From NCBI GenBank assembly GCA_030549335.1, contig CM060188.1:46713696-46777695 (forward strand): a stretch of 64,000 bases of DNA. Direction: 5' to 3'. Positions 11,601-23,335 of the stretch are shown here, in pieces. Made by a program: the position numbers and the translations under genes. How positions within the stretch are numbered: the first letter of the stretch is position 1; every line of letters begins with the position of its first letter. This DNA comes from Pontederia crassipes (lineage: Eukaryota > Streptophyta > Magnoliopsida > Commelinales > Pontederiaceae). The notes under the pieces were generated by a model, which saw only the letters and a program-made list of their open reading frames with translations, did no database searches and was not told the DNA's origin.

Positions 11601-13987
11601 AATCATTTTGTACGATTTTAACATGATTGATGAAGATCACTATGTGTATGTTCATAAGTCTGAGGATAATTTTGCTATCATAACGTTATATGTGGACGAC
11701 ATTCTAATAGTTGGAAATAATAGAGACTATGTCATTACCATTAAGCAATAATTATCCTCCATGTTTGAGATGAAGGACATGGGTGAAGCAACATACATAC
11801 TGGGTGTGAAAATTCAACGCGATCGTTCCAAACGACTCCTTGCCTTGTCGCAGGAATCATATATAAAGAAGGTTTTGGAAAGATTCCACATGGATAGTTG
11901 CAAACCCATTGATACTCCTATTATGAAAGACGATGTTTTAAACTTGGACATGTGCCCTAAAACTCTAGAGGAACAAAAGGAAATGTCCAATGTTCCCTAT
12001 GCGAGTGTGATCGGCAGTCTGATGTACGCTATGATGTGTACTCAACCGGACATATATTTTGTCGTAAGTCTAGTTAGTCGATATCAGGCTAATCCGAGAC
12101 GCCAACACTGGAAGGCGGTGAAGAAAATCATGAGATACCTCAAGGGTACTGCAGATCTTGCACTATGCTATCATGGAGGAAATCTATGACTTGTTGGATT
12201 CACCGATGTCGATTGGGCTGGTGACGTTGATGAACGAAAATTCACCTCCGGATATACTTTCTTGCTTAGCAATGGTCCTGTTATTTGGAGTAGCAAGAAA
12301 TAAGATTGTGTGACACTGTCAATTATGGAGGCAGAATTCATAGTTTGTTCAGTGGCAATACAAGAGGCCTTATGGCTTAAGAGATTCCTTCAAAACCTAA
12401 GGATTTCTGAGAATGCAATGAAGAAAATGATGCTTATGTGATAATCAAGTAGTCATAGCTTATGTGAAGGACGAGAAATATCATTGCAAAGGAAAGCATA
12501 TCGACACAAAGAAAAAAATTATACGAAATCAAGAAGTCAAAGAAGAGATCTCAGTTGAGTACATATCAACACATAATATGATTGCTGATCCGTTCACCAA
12601 CCATTGCCAAGAGAGACATTCTTGAGACATGTAAATGCCTTAGGGTTGCATAAATTATAAATGTAATGATGTACTCAAATTTTTAATGAATAAAAGATTA
12701 TTTTTCTTTAATAAATTCATTATTTGTTATGCATGTAAAAAGTATGTCGATCAGGCCTAGATTTGTTCACTCACACGAACAAATGTTTCTGACGCTCACG
12801 AAGATGGCGAGCGGAATAAACTATGTGAGTCATAGTGTGATTGTTAAAACATGAGTTTTAGTAACTCAATGTCATTTGATTTAGAGAAAGAGATGCCAGA
12901 TACGAGATTCAAATTTGGCGCTATTGGATAGTGTGCAATTTGAAAACTCGGGTCAGGCGCTAGAATGTAGCGACTGGACTTAAGTTTGTGCGGTGTATAA
13001 TTAAACAGAGCTAGTATGCAAAGTTGACCTAGAGAGACATGATGGATTGATTAGTTCGATGGTCATCATGGTATGAGTCTCTGACAAATGTTTCATCTGC
13101 ACATGCCCTTAGACTCTTGACTATGTCTTAAGGAAAGGAATTAGTGCTTGCTACTTTAGCATGATATTCAAAGGTGGAAAGTAAAGTAGCCTGACGGGCC
13201 ACGTCTAGAAAAGCAGCTAGTTCACTACTAAAAGACATGAGGGCGAGAGAAAGAATTATTATAAGCTGCATAAAGCTTTCACATACAATTGGCCAACTAT
13301 TTTTGAAAATAGTGTATGTGCAAGACATATCTAGAGCATAAGAAGTTACATTATTTGAGCATTTGTTGGCTCATGTGTGAGCTGTCATGAATCCTTAATA
13401 AGCATGACATTCGCTCTAGAGATAGTTGAGTGATTGAACCTTAACTGGTATCTTTCTAGCTCATATAAAGAAGCGTGCTTGTACTTGTGAGTCGCACGGC
13501 ATATTTATAAATTCTAGATAAACGAAAGTAAAATGCCCAATGCGGCAAGTGGGAGATTGTTGGAAATGACCGCATGGGCATTGCCGCGCGCAACGCATGT
13601 GTGGTCGCGCGGATCGCGTTGACCGCGCGCAGTCCGCGTTGACCATGTGCGGATTGCGCGATCTCGCACAGGGATCGCGCACATTGATCTTGCGCCGCGA
13701 GATTTGCGGTTTGCACATCACGTGCGATGGACGTGCGTGATGTTTTCTACTTAACTTGTCGCTCAAGTCTCCCTACTCCATAAAAGAGGACCCAAAGCAT
13801 AGGTTCCAAATAGACTTTCGCAGAGGTTCGTCCAGAGTACTTGTATTGTGGCCCCCAGAGGTTCGGTTCCCGATCTCGAAGTGCAAGTGCGGTCGTCAAG
13901 AGTTCATGAAAAAGCCTCGACGATCCGCTTCCGCTGCAAGAGGTATCCCGCAACCTAAAAAATTTATATTTGTTATTAATTCCAACA
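8644..13987 (+). mobile_element. Decayed Ty1/copia retrotransposon, 3' LTR present, 5' LTR not found
   Basis: Copia order is clear on the plus strand. A UBN2-type gag begins near 8644 (KFNGDNYDIWHRKVQYLLEE), followed by a CCHC zinc knuckle (CYNCSKRDHFARDC, 9437-9478). The protease motif ADSGATNH lies near 9569-9592, the GAG-pre-integrase at about 9970-10100, and the integrase at about 10130-10760 with TPRTPQQNGVAKR. The reverse transcriptase (about 11180-12050) has YVDD at 11689-11700, and the RNase H runs to about 12640. A spacer of about 900 bp follows before a purine tract and the 3' LTR. The reading frame is broken in well over ten places, so this is an old inactive fossil. Confidence 0.85.
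13558..13987 (+). repeat. 3' LTR of the copia element
   Basis: This 430-bp segment begins TGTTGGAAATG directly after a purine-rich tract (GCAAGTGGGAGA) and ends ATTCCAACA. The ends form the inverted TGTTGGAAT/ATTCCAACA expected of copia LTRs. It is rich in CGCGC-containing motifs in its first half. No second copy is visible upstream of gag. Confidence 0.7.
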
Positions 13988-14385
13988 GTTGTGTTCTCTG
14001 AATCGCATCCAAAGCCCCTAGAAACTAGTGTAGTTTTTGTTTACTGCACTATGTAGTTCAGTAGAATTTTATTTTGTTAACTCATTTAACCTTCTTAGAT
14101 TTAACTTTTCATCACATATGACTTTTCTTCTTCGTTCCTATTAAAACTGATCGAGGAGAGAGCACTTTCTCAAGTGAGATCACTTCATGCCTTCAATCTA
14201 ACTCCACCCTTAAATCACCCAATTTCTGTTCTAGATTTTCGGTATTGTGTGTTATATTGCATTCTAGACCATCTTCACACAATAATTTTCAGAGTCAAAT
14301 GATAATAATAAAAAATTGGGAATGTCCAAGTGAGAGTCATATGCACTTACAATAATATAACATTATCTTCGAATGGAGTGATTTT

Positions 14386-14587
14386 TTTTTGGATGCCGGT
14401 CCGGGGTACGGGAGGCCTCCGATGTCCAAGGCTACTAGCACTTGACTAATCCGGAGTCGGGAAGACAGAGCAATGAAGTTTAATTCCCTGGCCAAGGGGC
14501 GGCTCCAAGGTTCGAACCTGGGGCTACTAGCTCCCAGCGAACGCTTGGGGCTCAGTCCTGCTAACCAACTGAGCCAGCCTCGCTTGG
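14386..14587 (-). mobile_element. tRNA-derived SINE with perfect 18-bp target duplication
   Basis: Read on the minus strand, the 202-bp body has a pol III box A (TGGCTCAGTTGG, just inside the 5' end) and a box B (GGTTCGAACC), with the spacing of a tRNA-like head. It ends in a short A tract. The same 18 bases, TTCGAATGGAGTGATTTT, flank it at 14368-14385 and 14588-14605 without mismatch. An identical duplication implies a fairly recent insertion. The sequence is tRNA-related only in its first third, so it is a SINE and not a tRNA gene. Confidence 0.85.
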
Positions 14588-14929
14588 TTCGAATGGAGTG
14601 ATTTTACCAAGAAATTTTGAGCATTTAAAAAGCCAAGTCACCACTTCCAACATAGAGTCAATCAACCGACACATAATTGTGTTGCCTATTAGTTCAGCGA
14701 CGAGAGTTGATTTTCGAAAGCATGGATTGGTCGAGTCGTTTCAAACATTTTTATCAACCATTGGACTTGCATGTCGAATTATGAATACTGCGTACAGTAG
14801 CAAATTCAACAAGTGAGTTGGTTAAGAATGATTCAATTGATCGAAAAAGTGCATATTTAGGTCATGCCGTAGATGATATCGATCAAGGCATCAATTGAAA
14901 GTTGTTTGATCGATTCAATCCGGATGGTT

Positions 14930-15822
14930 TTTTTTAAACAAAAGTATTCATTAATTAGGTAATATCCATGGAGTCCGTATACAAAAGATGGGTGATGCCA
15001 GGAGGAGGGCATTCATCCCAAAAGGAATCACAGTTTGTGTTCCTCGCAAAAACAGCAAGTGAGTCGGCAATGCCATTCTGCTCGCGATAACAATGCGCAA
15101 TATTAACATTCTGAAAACGATTTATAGTGCTCCAAATATCCATGATGATGCTCTTCATGCGTCAAGGGTAGTGCGTATGATGATTAATGATACGGGTGAG
15201 AGTCTCCGAGTCACACCAGATATGCACATTCTCGCTTCCACGTTCAACACATGCTCGAAGCCCCAGGAGCACAGCCCAAGCCTCAATCTCAAGGACATAT
15301 TGCGCCATTCTCATCGTTGCACCTAAATCCGTGATGGTGAAACTAGTCTTCCACATCGCTGGAAGGCACTGTCGAAGGCGAAGGACGGCCGTCGGGTTTC
15401 CCACAAACCTTCCTAACAAACATCTTTTGATCTCAGCGGCGGAGTTGGCAAGGTCATCCATGGGGATAGTCACCTCCTCCGTGATACTGGCTTCTAACTC
15501 GCGGATTTGCCTAGGGGATATAGAGGTAGAGGGGTTTGGCCATCTGCTGCGAACCAGATCCGCCCAGGATCGTGGGATCTGCTGGGTGGAAGGGAGAGGA
15601 AGTAGTGGGGGAAGGGGGTTTGGAAAGAGGTCACTTGAGGTTGAAAGATTCGTGCCATCTGGAAGAGAGGAGTTGGCGGTCGGAGCGGTGGAGGGCGGTG
15701 CGGAAGAGGAAGCGTCAGGTGGCTTTGGTGGAGGCATTTTGATGGACTCTACTTGTCTACCGGAATTAAAACTAGACAACTGCACTGATGGACCAAACAT
15801 TTTGATAGACTCTACTTGTCTA
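14930..15822 (-). mobile_element. Internally deleted L1-type LINE (ORF1 head fused to RNase H)
   Basis: On the minus strand one frame runs from 15800 to 14955, interrupted only by a TGA at 15162-15164. Its first part is proline- and serine-rich, then matches the DUF4283 domain of plant LINE ORF1 (AAEIKRCLLGRFVGNPTAVL). It passes straight into an RNase H-like RVT_3 segment (EIEAWAVLLGLRACVERGSE, then HCYREQNGIADSLAVFAR). The endonuclease and reverse transcriptase are absent. A short A tract ends the element near 14930, and CCGGATGGTT occurs on both sides (14920-14929 and 15823-15832) as a likely target duplication. Its 5' end lies in an imperfect tandem repeat, which makes the right border less sure. 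Confidence 0.7.
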
Positions 15823-15832
15823 CCGGATGGTT

Positions 15833-17510
15833 AAATTTCTACGACTATATAATTGATGGACCAAACATTTGAGTCGACCAAATAACTATTAACTGAACAT
15901 CAAAGTAACAATAAACCAATTGCTACTATCAGATAACTTCAAACACATTCCACGACCATTTAAAATGTGACAATCTAAAAAAAAAGTGTCATTCTGTATT
16001 TCAATCATTTTTGGCTTTGTGTTTTTGGAGTGAAGTCTTGAGTATCATTTGCAAATGTTTATTTCTTGGATATTTCAAGTTAGAACAATCATGATAAGAA
16101 TAAGGAAGTGCTTTAAGAATTCTGAATCCTATGAACTTATAATGAGAAGAAGCTCCTTTGTAGATATCACCCTCACCTTCTGTGTGCGAAGAACAAGGTG
16201 ATTATAAAGATATTCCCTCATCCAGGTGAAGAAGAGTTTGTTATTAAAAAAAAAGTCCGACAATCCACAAAATCAAGGAGTTGAAAGACAGTGTGTAGAC
16301 ATAAGTATCCGATTGAATCACAATAAGAAAAATGCCATATTTAATCCTAATCAATTGCTTACATTGCCTTGTTTGGATTAGATTTTAAACTGAATCAATT
16401 ATTTTCAATTGTATCACCTTCACTTAAATTTAATTAAATATCAAATTTCACCCTCCTCCCCCTCTTTGGTGCCTCTGGGACCCCACAGGTGACCACACAA
16501 TCGATCTCCCCTTTCATTGAAAAGGGAAGTGTGTATGCTTGTTCATTCACTAGTAGTTCTAAACATCAATAGCGACCATGAAGAAGGGACGAGTGCATAC
16601 CTCGAGCTACTACACACTAACTGATTCAACCTAATAGCGATCAATTATTCAAATCCCTCCAAATGAAGCATAAACTCGAGTTGATAAAAGAATATGCCAT
16701 GGGAATAATATGTATTCACAAATACATTCAATCAACAGGTAAGGGAAATGAATAAGAGGAGCACGAATACTTTGTTTTTTTTTTTTTGAGAGGAAGGTGC
16801 ACGAATACTTGACATATGAAGCAGGCATGACAAAAGACTCTATACAAAACAAGGCAATCATAAGATTTTACTACATATATCCACAATCAGAACTCAGTTA
16901 CTGCAGCATTCTTAGAAGCAAAGCAGACCACAAACGGGGACGATCCCATGCTTAGCAACTTCGACAAGACATTTATCTGGTGAATGCGACTATGCTCTGC
17001 AAACATGGCACACCAGAAAAAAGAAATGGTAAGTCATAAGCAGTAGACTGACGTCCCTTTCAAGTAGATCAAACTGCAGCATAAGAAAAATAGAGAAGAG
17101 ATGCATATGCCTTCAAGGTGCAGCAAGAACAGAAAAATCATATGTATAAGGTGATCTATGTGCTCTTCTTTCTTCAATTAGATGACCGGTTTCAGAAATA
17201 TTGGCACCTGAATGATCTAATGTTTGATCGAAAGATTCTAACCAAATTTACAACACACACAATCAAAGTCCAGACTACTAGCTCCTGCCAACCCTAAGTT
17301 CTAAACCTTTAGCCAACTCTGCCAACTAAATCAATCTACATGCTCTTTACTAGATGCAAAGTAAGCATAACAGCACCAATAGAATTGGTAAACCTAGAGA
17401 GGAGTTGACGCCAGATTTTGGGGCAAAGTTCCATTTCAAAATGTTTCATATGCCGGTGCAAATTTCTTTCCTTTTATAATAAAGTTTGCATACAAACGGA
17501 TTTACTCTGT
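15833..17510. other. Intergenic, one exon-like segment
   Basis: Mostly AT-rich DNA with no recognised gene. On the minus strand, 16996-16887 looks like a terminal exon: a TTTGCAG acceptor, then 35 codons beginning HSRIHQINVLSKLLSMG and ending in TGA. I could not assign it to a family, and no convincing partner exon was identified upstream (higher coordinates). Confidence 0.3.
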
Positions 17511-17532
17511 TTGATTGAATTTATAATGAAGG

Positions 17533-17729
17533 AGGAGGGTTGTTTTATAGCCTATGTTTTATAGCCGGTCCCAAGCCCGGATAAAGGAGGAGGGTTGTGT
17601 TAGGCCCCGGCAGCCAGCGTAAAACCCTGTCGAATCTCATGAACATGGATCAATGAGAGCGGAATGGCGTCGTATGATCCATGTAGCCGACCCCACCTAG
17701 TGGGATAAGGCTTTGTTGTTGTTGTTGTT
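17533..17729 (+). mobile_element. SINE copy 1 with (TTG)n tail and 20-bp target duplication
   Basis: The body includes ATAGCCGGTCCCAAGCCCGG and ends AGCCGACCCCACCTAGTGGG followed by ATAAGGC and a (TTG)n tail, which resembles the Au-type SINEs of plants. The flanks GATTGAATTTATAATGAAGG at 17513-17532 and 17730-17749 are identical, marking the insertion precisely. A second copy lies at about 21821-21996. No clear pol III boxes were seen, so this copy may be 5'-truncated, and the family name is tentative. Confidence 0.75.
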
Positions 17730-17749
17730 GATTGAATTTATAATGAAGG

Positions 17750-18480
17750 GAAAAAGGAGAGTAAAGTCTCCTCTTTTCCCCTCCATTCCCCTTGAATATT
17801 TCATTTTTCTTTCAATCCCAAAATGGGGTGGAAAGAAGGGAAAATGCATAATCGAGAAGTATTTTCATATTCAACCTTATAAACTTAACATATAAATACA
17901 CATATGACGGATAAAATTGTCTAAATAAAATTATTGTGAAATATTCCTTCCCTTCCCATTAGTCATGACATCCAAACAAGCTTAATTATTCTCCTTCATT
18001 CTCTTCCATTCCCCTCCCTTCTCTCTACCGACTCTCCAACCAAATAGGTCCTAAAAGAAAACCAAGTGTATTATCAACTTAATAAAATGATGGCACAAAC
18101 TTTAAAATTTTCTTTAATAAAAGATAAGGGTTCAAGTGTTTAGTATTTTATGATTCACAATATTAGTTGGGTGTATTTGATTGAGGAACACAATCTGAAA
18201 TGCACCATTATTCTCCCAAACACTCCTAACGGGTGGAAGATGGATGCAGGGATTATCTAACCCTAACAAAGGAATGTAACCTTGAATAGTGAATTTCACA
18301 GGGAGTTGGGGCCCATGGAATTGACTATCAAATTTTTGGTCTTAAATGCATTAAATCAAAATTAGAATATTAAAAACATGATCACTTAAAATTGAAATAT
18401 TTCAGGACATTAGCTTAATGCCATATTACTTCTAATTCGTACTTACTTTTTTATTGTGCTTCATGTTTCTTTTTATTTGT
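17750..18480. other. Intergenic, nothing recognised
   Basis: AT-rich sequence between a SINE and a LINE remnant. The open frames are short and unlike known proteins. Confidence 0.4.
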
Positions 18481-18489
18481 ACTTAGCTT

Positions 18490-20150
18490 AACAGCCTACT
18501 ATTGGCTGTCCTCTTGCGCCATTACGTTTTGACATTGCTGCTGATGCTTTGGCGGAGGCAACCTCACTCGCCAACAGCAACCTGATATCCGGCTTCTCCA
18601 CTCCAGGCGACAATGGTACTCTGGCCCCTTTACTCCAATATGCCGATGACACATTTTTTTTCATTGACGGTCAGTTTTGGAGGCTAAATGGTTTGCAATT
18701 CTGGTGGAGATCTTTGGTGAATTCTCAGGTTTGAAGATCAACTACTCAAAATCTACTGTTATTCCTTTTGGAATGACGACGGTGGAGGGCGTTGTGTGCA
18801 ACTGAGTTTGTGAATCTCTACGGTTTGCCTCTCTGAAATGGTCTGGTTCGCTCCAGGGATTGGACACCAGTTATCCGCAGGGTGGAACAACGGCATGATG
18901 GTTGGATCTTTATCCCGAGGTTGCTGCCTGATCCTCCTAGACGCTGTTCTCGCTGCACTACCAATTTACAATATGGCAGTCTTGAGTCTTCCCAGGCAGG
19001 TGGAGTTGCACCTGGATTCTTTGTGCCCGTCCTTTTTCTGAAAAAGTTCAAAGACTGGGTGTAGGGGTGTCCACCTGGCCTCTTGGTCAAGTATCTGCAG
19101 ACTTAAGATGGAGGGTGGTCTGCTTGTGTTGTAAATACGCATACTAATAATGCTTTTCTTTGTAAATGGGGCCCTCGCATTTCTGGCATGAGAAGGACCT
19201 ACTTCACAGCATTCTTGCTGCCTGTCATGGATGGCCACTATTCTGGGACTTAAGTTTTTCTCCATGACATTGCTGTCCTCCTTCTGAAAGAGTGTCTCTC
19301 GGATCCTACCAGTGTAAGACCGTTTCTTCAGCCCAGTTATTGGCTCCGGCAATCACTTCTTATTCTGGCTTGACGAATGGTTGCCTGATTGTACACTTGT
19401 GGAGCATTTCCCACGCCTATTTGCCCTATCTCAAAACAAAGGCGCCACCCTCACAGAGGTCTGGGCTGATCCTTCAATATTATTGAGTGGTATAAGCTGA
19501 ATAACTCAACACATGATGGACGGTGCTGGTCGGACGGCATCTTCAATGTTATACAAGCATACAATGTCTTATGCGACTATGGCCAGACTGAGGATAACAA
19601 CATGATACGGACTGCCGACTTATCTAGAAAACCAAGGTTCCATTGAAAGTCAAAATCTTCCTTTGGTTGTTGAGAAGGAGAATTCGCACTGCCTCACAAT
19701 GCACCAGATGGATCACGGGGATCTCTACGAACTGCAAGATGTGTGATGAAACTCTCGAGGAAGATACCTCTCATCTCATTTTCTGCTGCAGCATTTCTGG
19801 AAAGGTCTGGAACAGGTCAAAAAAATCACGGATCTCATACAGCAATGAATTGGAGTTCTGTTGCTCTTTCCGTCCGGGCGGCTCCTCCAACTCGTCAATC
19901 ACTTATCGATCAAGAAAGGATAGAACCTCGCATTTTGCAACCCTATTGGCGATGTGGCTACAAAGAAATAGAGTGATTTTCTAAGGAGAATGTTGCTACG
20001 TGGACAACATGATCAATCACGCCTCCAAACTAACTTATGAATGGAACTCGAACTGATAGTTTGGCTTTATTTGCCTATTCTCGTTATGCTATCTTACAAC
20101 CCATCCTTTTAATTGTGTGAATAAAATCAATGGAGTTGGATGATTATACT
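18490..20150 (+). mobile_element. L1-type LINE remnant (reverse transcriptase and zf-RVT)
   Basis: The first part reads GCPLAPLRFDIAADALAEA and then LLQYADDTFFF, with the YADD active-site motif of LINE reverse transcriptases (about 18640). Near 19643-19830 the sequence KVKIFLWLLRRRIRTASQC, followed by CKMCDETLEEDTSHLIFCC, matches the zf-RVT domain found downstream of RT in plant L1 elements. The start within RT shows 5' truncation. Stops and frame changes throughout make it a pseudogene. An AATAAAATC motif near 20120 may be the old polyadenylation region. Confidence 0.75.
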
Positions 20151-21820
20151 TCTCTTTCTCACGAAAACTAGTATGATCTTATGATTTTTTTCCGATTGTA
20201 CATAAAAGATTGAAAACATAAGATCTCTTTTGAATTTCAATTCAGATCTTAGGATCCATAGAATGTCATGATCCTACATATCTGTCATCAGCATAGAATA
20301 AACTAAATATAAACTCTAAACAATTTTGACCAAATTCTCTTTCATGTTTAGAATAAACCAATTTTGACATCATGGTGGAGTTGGAAAGGGTACTTTGGGT
20401 AATGGTAATAAAGTTGGCCTTTTTTCTGTTCTCTTAAGAGACTATAACTCACATGCTGCCGCAAGTTGTATGAATCGACTTGCGAAATTGAGGTAACTAA
20501 TTATGTTTATATCTTGTCTTTCTTGTATTTTGGGTCTTAACTTTGAGATCGTTTTTGTAGGATCGCAATAGCAAGATCGTAGGATTGGTAAGATCGTAAG
20601 ATCCTACCAATCCAATTTTTATCAATTTTTTTATTTTAAAAAAAAAATTCACAAAGTGCAACATGATTTTTGAAGAAATAAAATTAAGAAAAAGATGTTT
20701 GGTTATAATTAAAATTTTAATTTGCTCAAAGTAACTCTATTATAAATGTATATTAAAAGTTATTATATAATACTACTCCATAGTCCATATTCATCATATT
20801 ATTGCCATTTTTTGTCGATATGTATTAAATTACTATTATATAAATTATATATATATATGCATTCTTAGGAAGTCTTAATAGGATGATACTCAAGTTACCA
20901 TTATTTATAATTTAAACCATTACAAATTTATTAAAAAAATATTATTTTACATAATTTGATATATTAATCTATTTTTTTAATATATAGGTAGGAACTTACG
21001 ATCTTCGATCTTATTGACCCCTTCCGATCTTACATAAGATCCCGATCTTAATTACCTTGGTCTGGAATAATATATGGATAATCCTTAAACCTTCTTGTTC
21101 AGGTTTTGTGAATATGTAATTCCTTTTTGCCTTTTTCATCAATATGCTTTAGATTTCTTGTTCAGGTTTATGTTGTTTGCGATCTCTGTGAGCGTCGAAA
21201 TGTCCTAACTTAAGCGGATTTGGTGTTTAAACCCTAGTTTTTTATGCATCCGGACGACTTTTGGCCGCGCTTGAGAGCCGTCGCGGTTTCCGGATGAGAA
21301 GGCAAAACCCCGACTTCTCGCGTCGGTGTCGCTAAAATGGGGCTAATTTGGAAATGGTAACGGAGTAGGTCCATGCGTTTACTGTCTGATGCCTTCTGCT
21401 GTCATTAACTGCCTTAAAAACTTGCCGTTTTGAGAGCTCTTCTATATTTCAAATTGGTGGGAGTGCATTTATTTTTTGAATATGAATTTGTGGTCGAGTC
21501 TTGATTGGAAATGAAGTGGGTTCAACTGATACGCCGCATCTATTGGAATCTTCCTGCTGAATGATTAATCTTATTTGTGTTACCATTGCTCATGAGTCAT
21601 CCCATGCCTAAAACAAATCAGCAGATCATGATCCTGAGATCCTAGGTTCTGAATCAGCTGTCTAATTTAACTTTGATTTGCAGCCGTGAGTATGTTGGGG
21701 ACTCCGAAGCTATTTGAGTGTGGATAGATGTTGCTGAGATGAATTTGTGGTTTTGATTGTATAGTCTCACATAATTTATCTTTAATTTTTTTTTGTCTAA
21801 CGTAGGTGTAGCTATTTCCG
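20151..21820. other. Intergenic with GATCTTA-rich inverted segment
   Basis: No gene seen. 20545-20620 and 20990-21055 are both rich in repeated GATCGTA/GATCTTA words in opposite orientation and enclose an AT-rich core of about 400 bp. This may be a diverged foldback or MITE. The rest is unremarkable. Confidence 0.3.
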
Positions 21821-21996
21821 CCTATATTTTATAGCCGGTCCCAAGCCCGGATAAAAGAGGAGGGTTGTGTTAGGCCTCGACAGCCAACATAAAATCTTGT
21901 CGAATCTTATGAACATGGATTGCGGAATGGCGTCGTATGATCCATGTAGCCGACCCCACCTAGTGGGCTAAGGTTTTGTTGTTGTTGTTGTTGTTG
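21821..21996 (+). mobile_element. SINE copy 2 with (TTG)n tail
   Basis: Same family and orientation as the copy at 17533-17729. It shares the ATAGCCGGTCCCAAGCCCGG block, the GGAGGGTTGTGTTAGGC block, and the CCACCTAGTGGG end with a (TTG)n tail. It differs at several bases and lacks a short internal segment (near ATCAATGAGAG in copy 1). No clear target duplication was seen, which suggests it is older. Confidence 0.7.
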
Positions 21997-22645
21997 CTCT
22001 TCCTCACCCACATGAACACTAATATCATCCAGCAATCCAATAGCAACTTACAATTTCACAATTTGATGCCTCCCATTACAATCGTGTTGTTATCATTAAA
22101 CATAAACCAATATCAAATCTCCATTCCAACATCATATTGTGCTTCACTAGATATGTCTATATTAATATCTGTCCTAAATATATTTTTTTTTATCTATAAG
22201 GTAGGATATATGATCATTGATCCTCGGGTTTACTTGCGATCATAGGTAGGGAAGCAATCTAAACAACCTTGGTTAAATGCCATATATTAGCCTACGAGTT
22301 AGAAGTAGTCTATAGCAAGATTGATATATCGCGGATTGAAAAACAGTGTCTATCCAATTTATAAATTTTCTTCAACAATTCATTGAGTGTTTTAAGTACA
22401 ATATCATACAGCTTTTGTCTGACTGTAAATGAATTTCGGGTTGGTGCCCACTAGCTCAATTGGACCTACATCGTTTCAAGACAGTTCTACAACAGATTAT
22501 CGATTACAGGCAAATTCACAAGCTTCTTGTAGGCACATATCAAATACTCATCCAGATACAAGAACTAAAAATGAAATCTGAGGTCGAAGAAAATTCTTAA
22601 CAAGATAACAGCAAGATAATACTCAGAAGCAAAAGGATTACTCAC
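21997..22645. other. Downstream region of the SCCGLF-family gene
   Basis: AT-rich DNA that probably holds the last small exon and the 3' UTR of the minus-strand gene. Candidate acceptors lie near 22560-22590, but none can be chosen from sequence alone. Confidence 0.35.
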
Positions 22646-23300
22646 CGGGCACTGTCTTTGGAGCCGCCAAGCATATCAAATAAGCCGCAACAACTCCACC
22701 ATGATGTCCTCTGCTCCAACAGTGGCGCGGCAGCAGGCTAAAGTGCCCAAAAGTAATTCAAATCAGAGGCAGCAATACAACAAACAGCGTACCAAAAAGG
22801 CTTTACCTCAGAAACCCTTGCTGTTTCCCCCGCAACATTCCCGCCGCCCTCGCTGGGCAGTTCGCTAACCGGCGATTCAACAAGGAACTCCGGTTGCACC
22901 TCTGTCCCATGCGCCAGAGCCCTGACGTCAAGAGAAGCATCCAGCGACCCGCCAGCAGATTCAGCGGCTTCCACCACCTCAGGGATGGCAGGCGCCGCGG
23001 CCGCATCTACGATATCGGCAGTCGCAACAACTGCCACCGCCACCTCCGACAACGCCGCCCCGTCCTCCTCCTTCCCTTCCTCCTGCGCCAACCCGTCCGC
23101 AGCAGCCTCCCTCTTCTCCTCGTCGGCCTGGACCATCTCCACGACGACGTCCTCGGCCCCGTTGGACTCCACGACCACCTCCTTGTCCTCGGCTGGCCCT
23201 TCCGGAGCACCAGCAGCAGCCGGTGGAGGAGGAGGAGGTGGTGGCTCTTCCGCCGAAGCATCGGGGACGTTCTTCACCGGCGCCGCTTCCTCATCATCGC

Positions 23301-23335
<35 letters not shown>

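Noticed and set aside
14480-14587. tRNA gene on the minus strand
   Set aside because: Box A and box B are present, but no full cloverleaf with a paired acceptor stem follows, and target duplications plus an A tail show a SINE.
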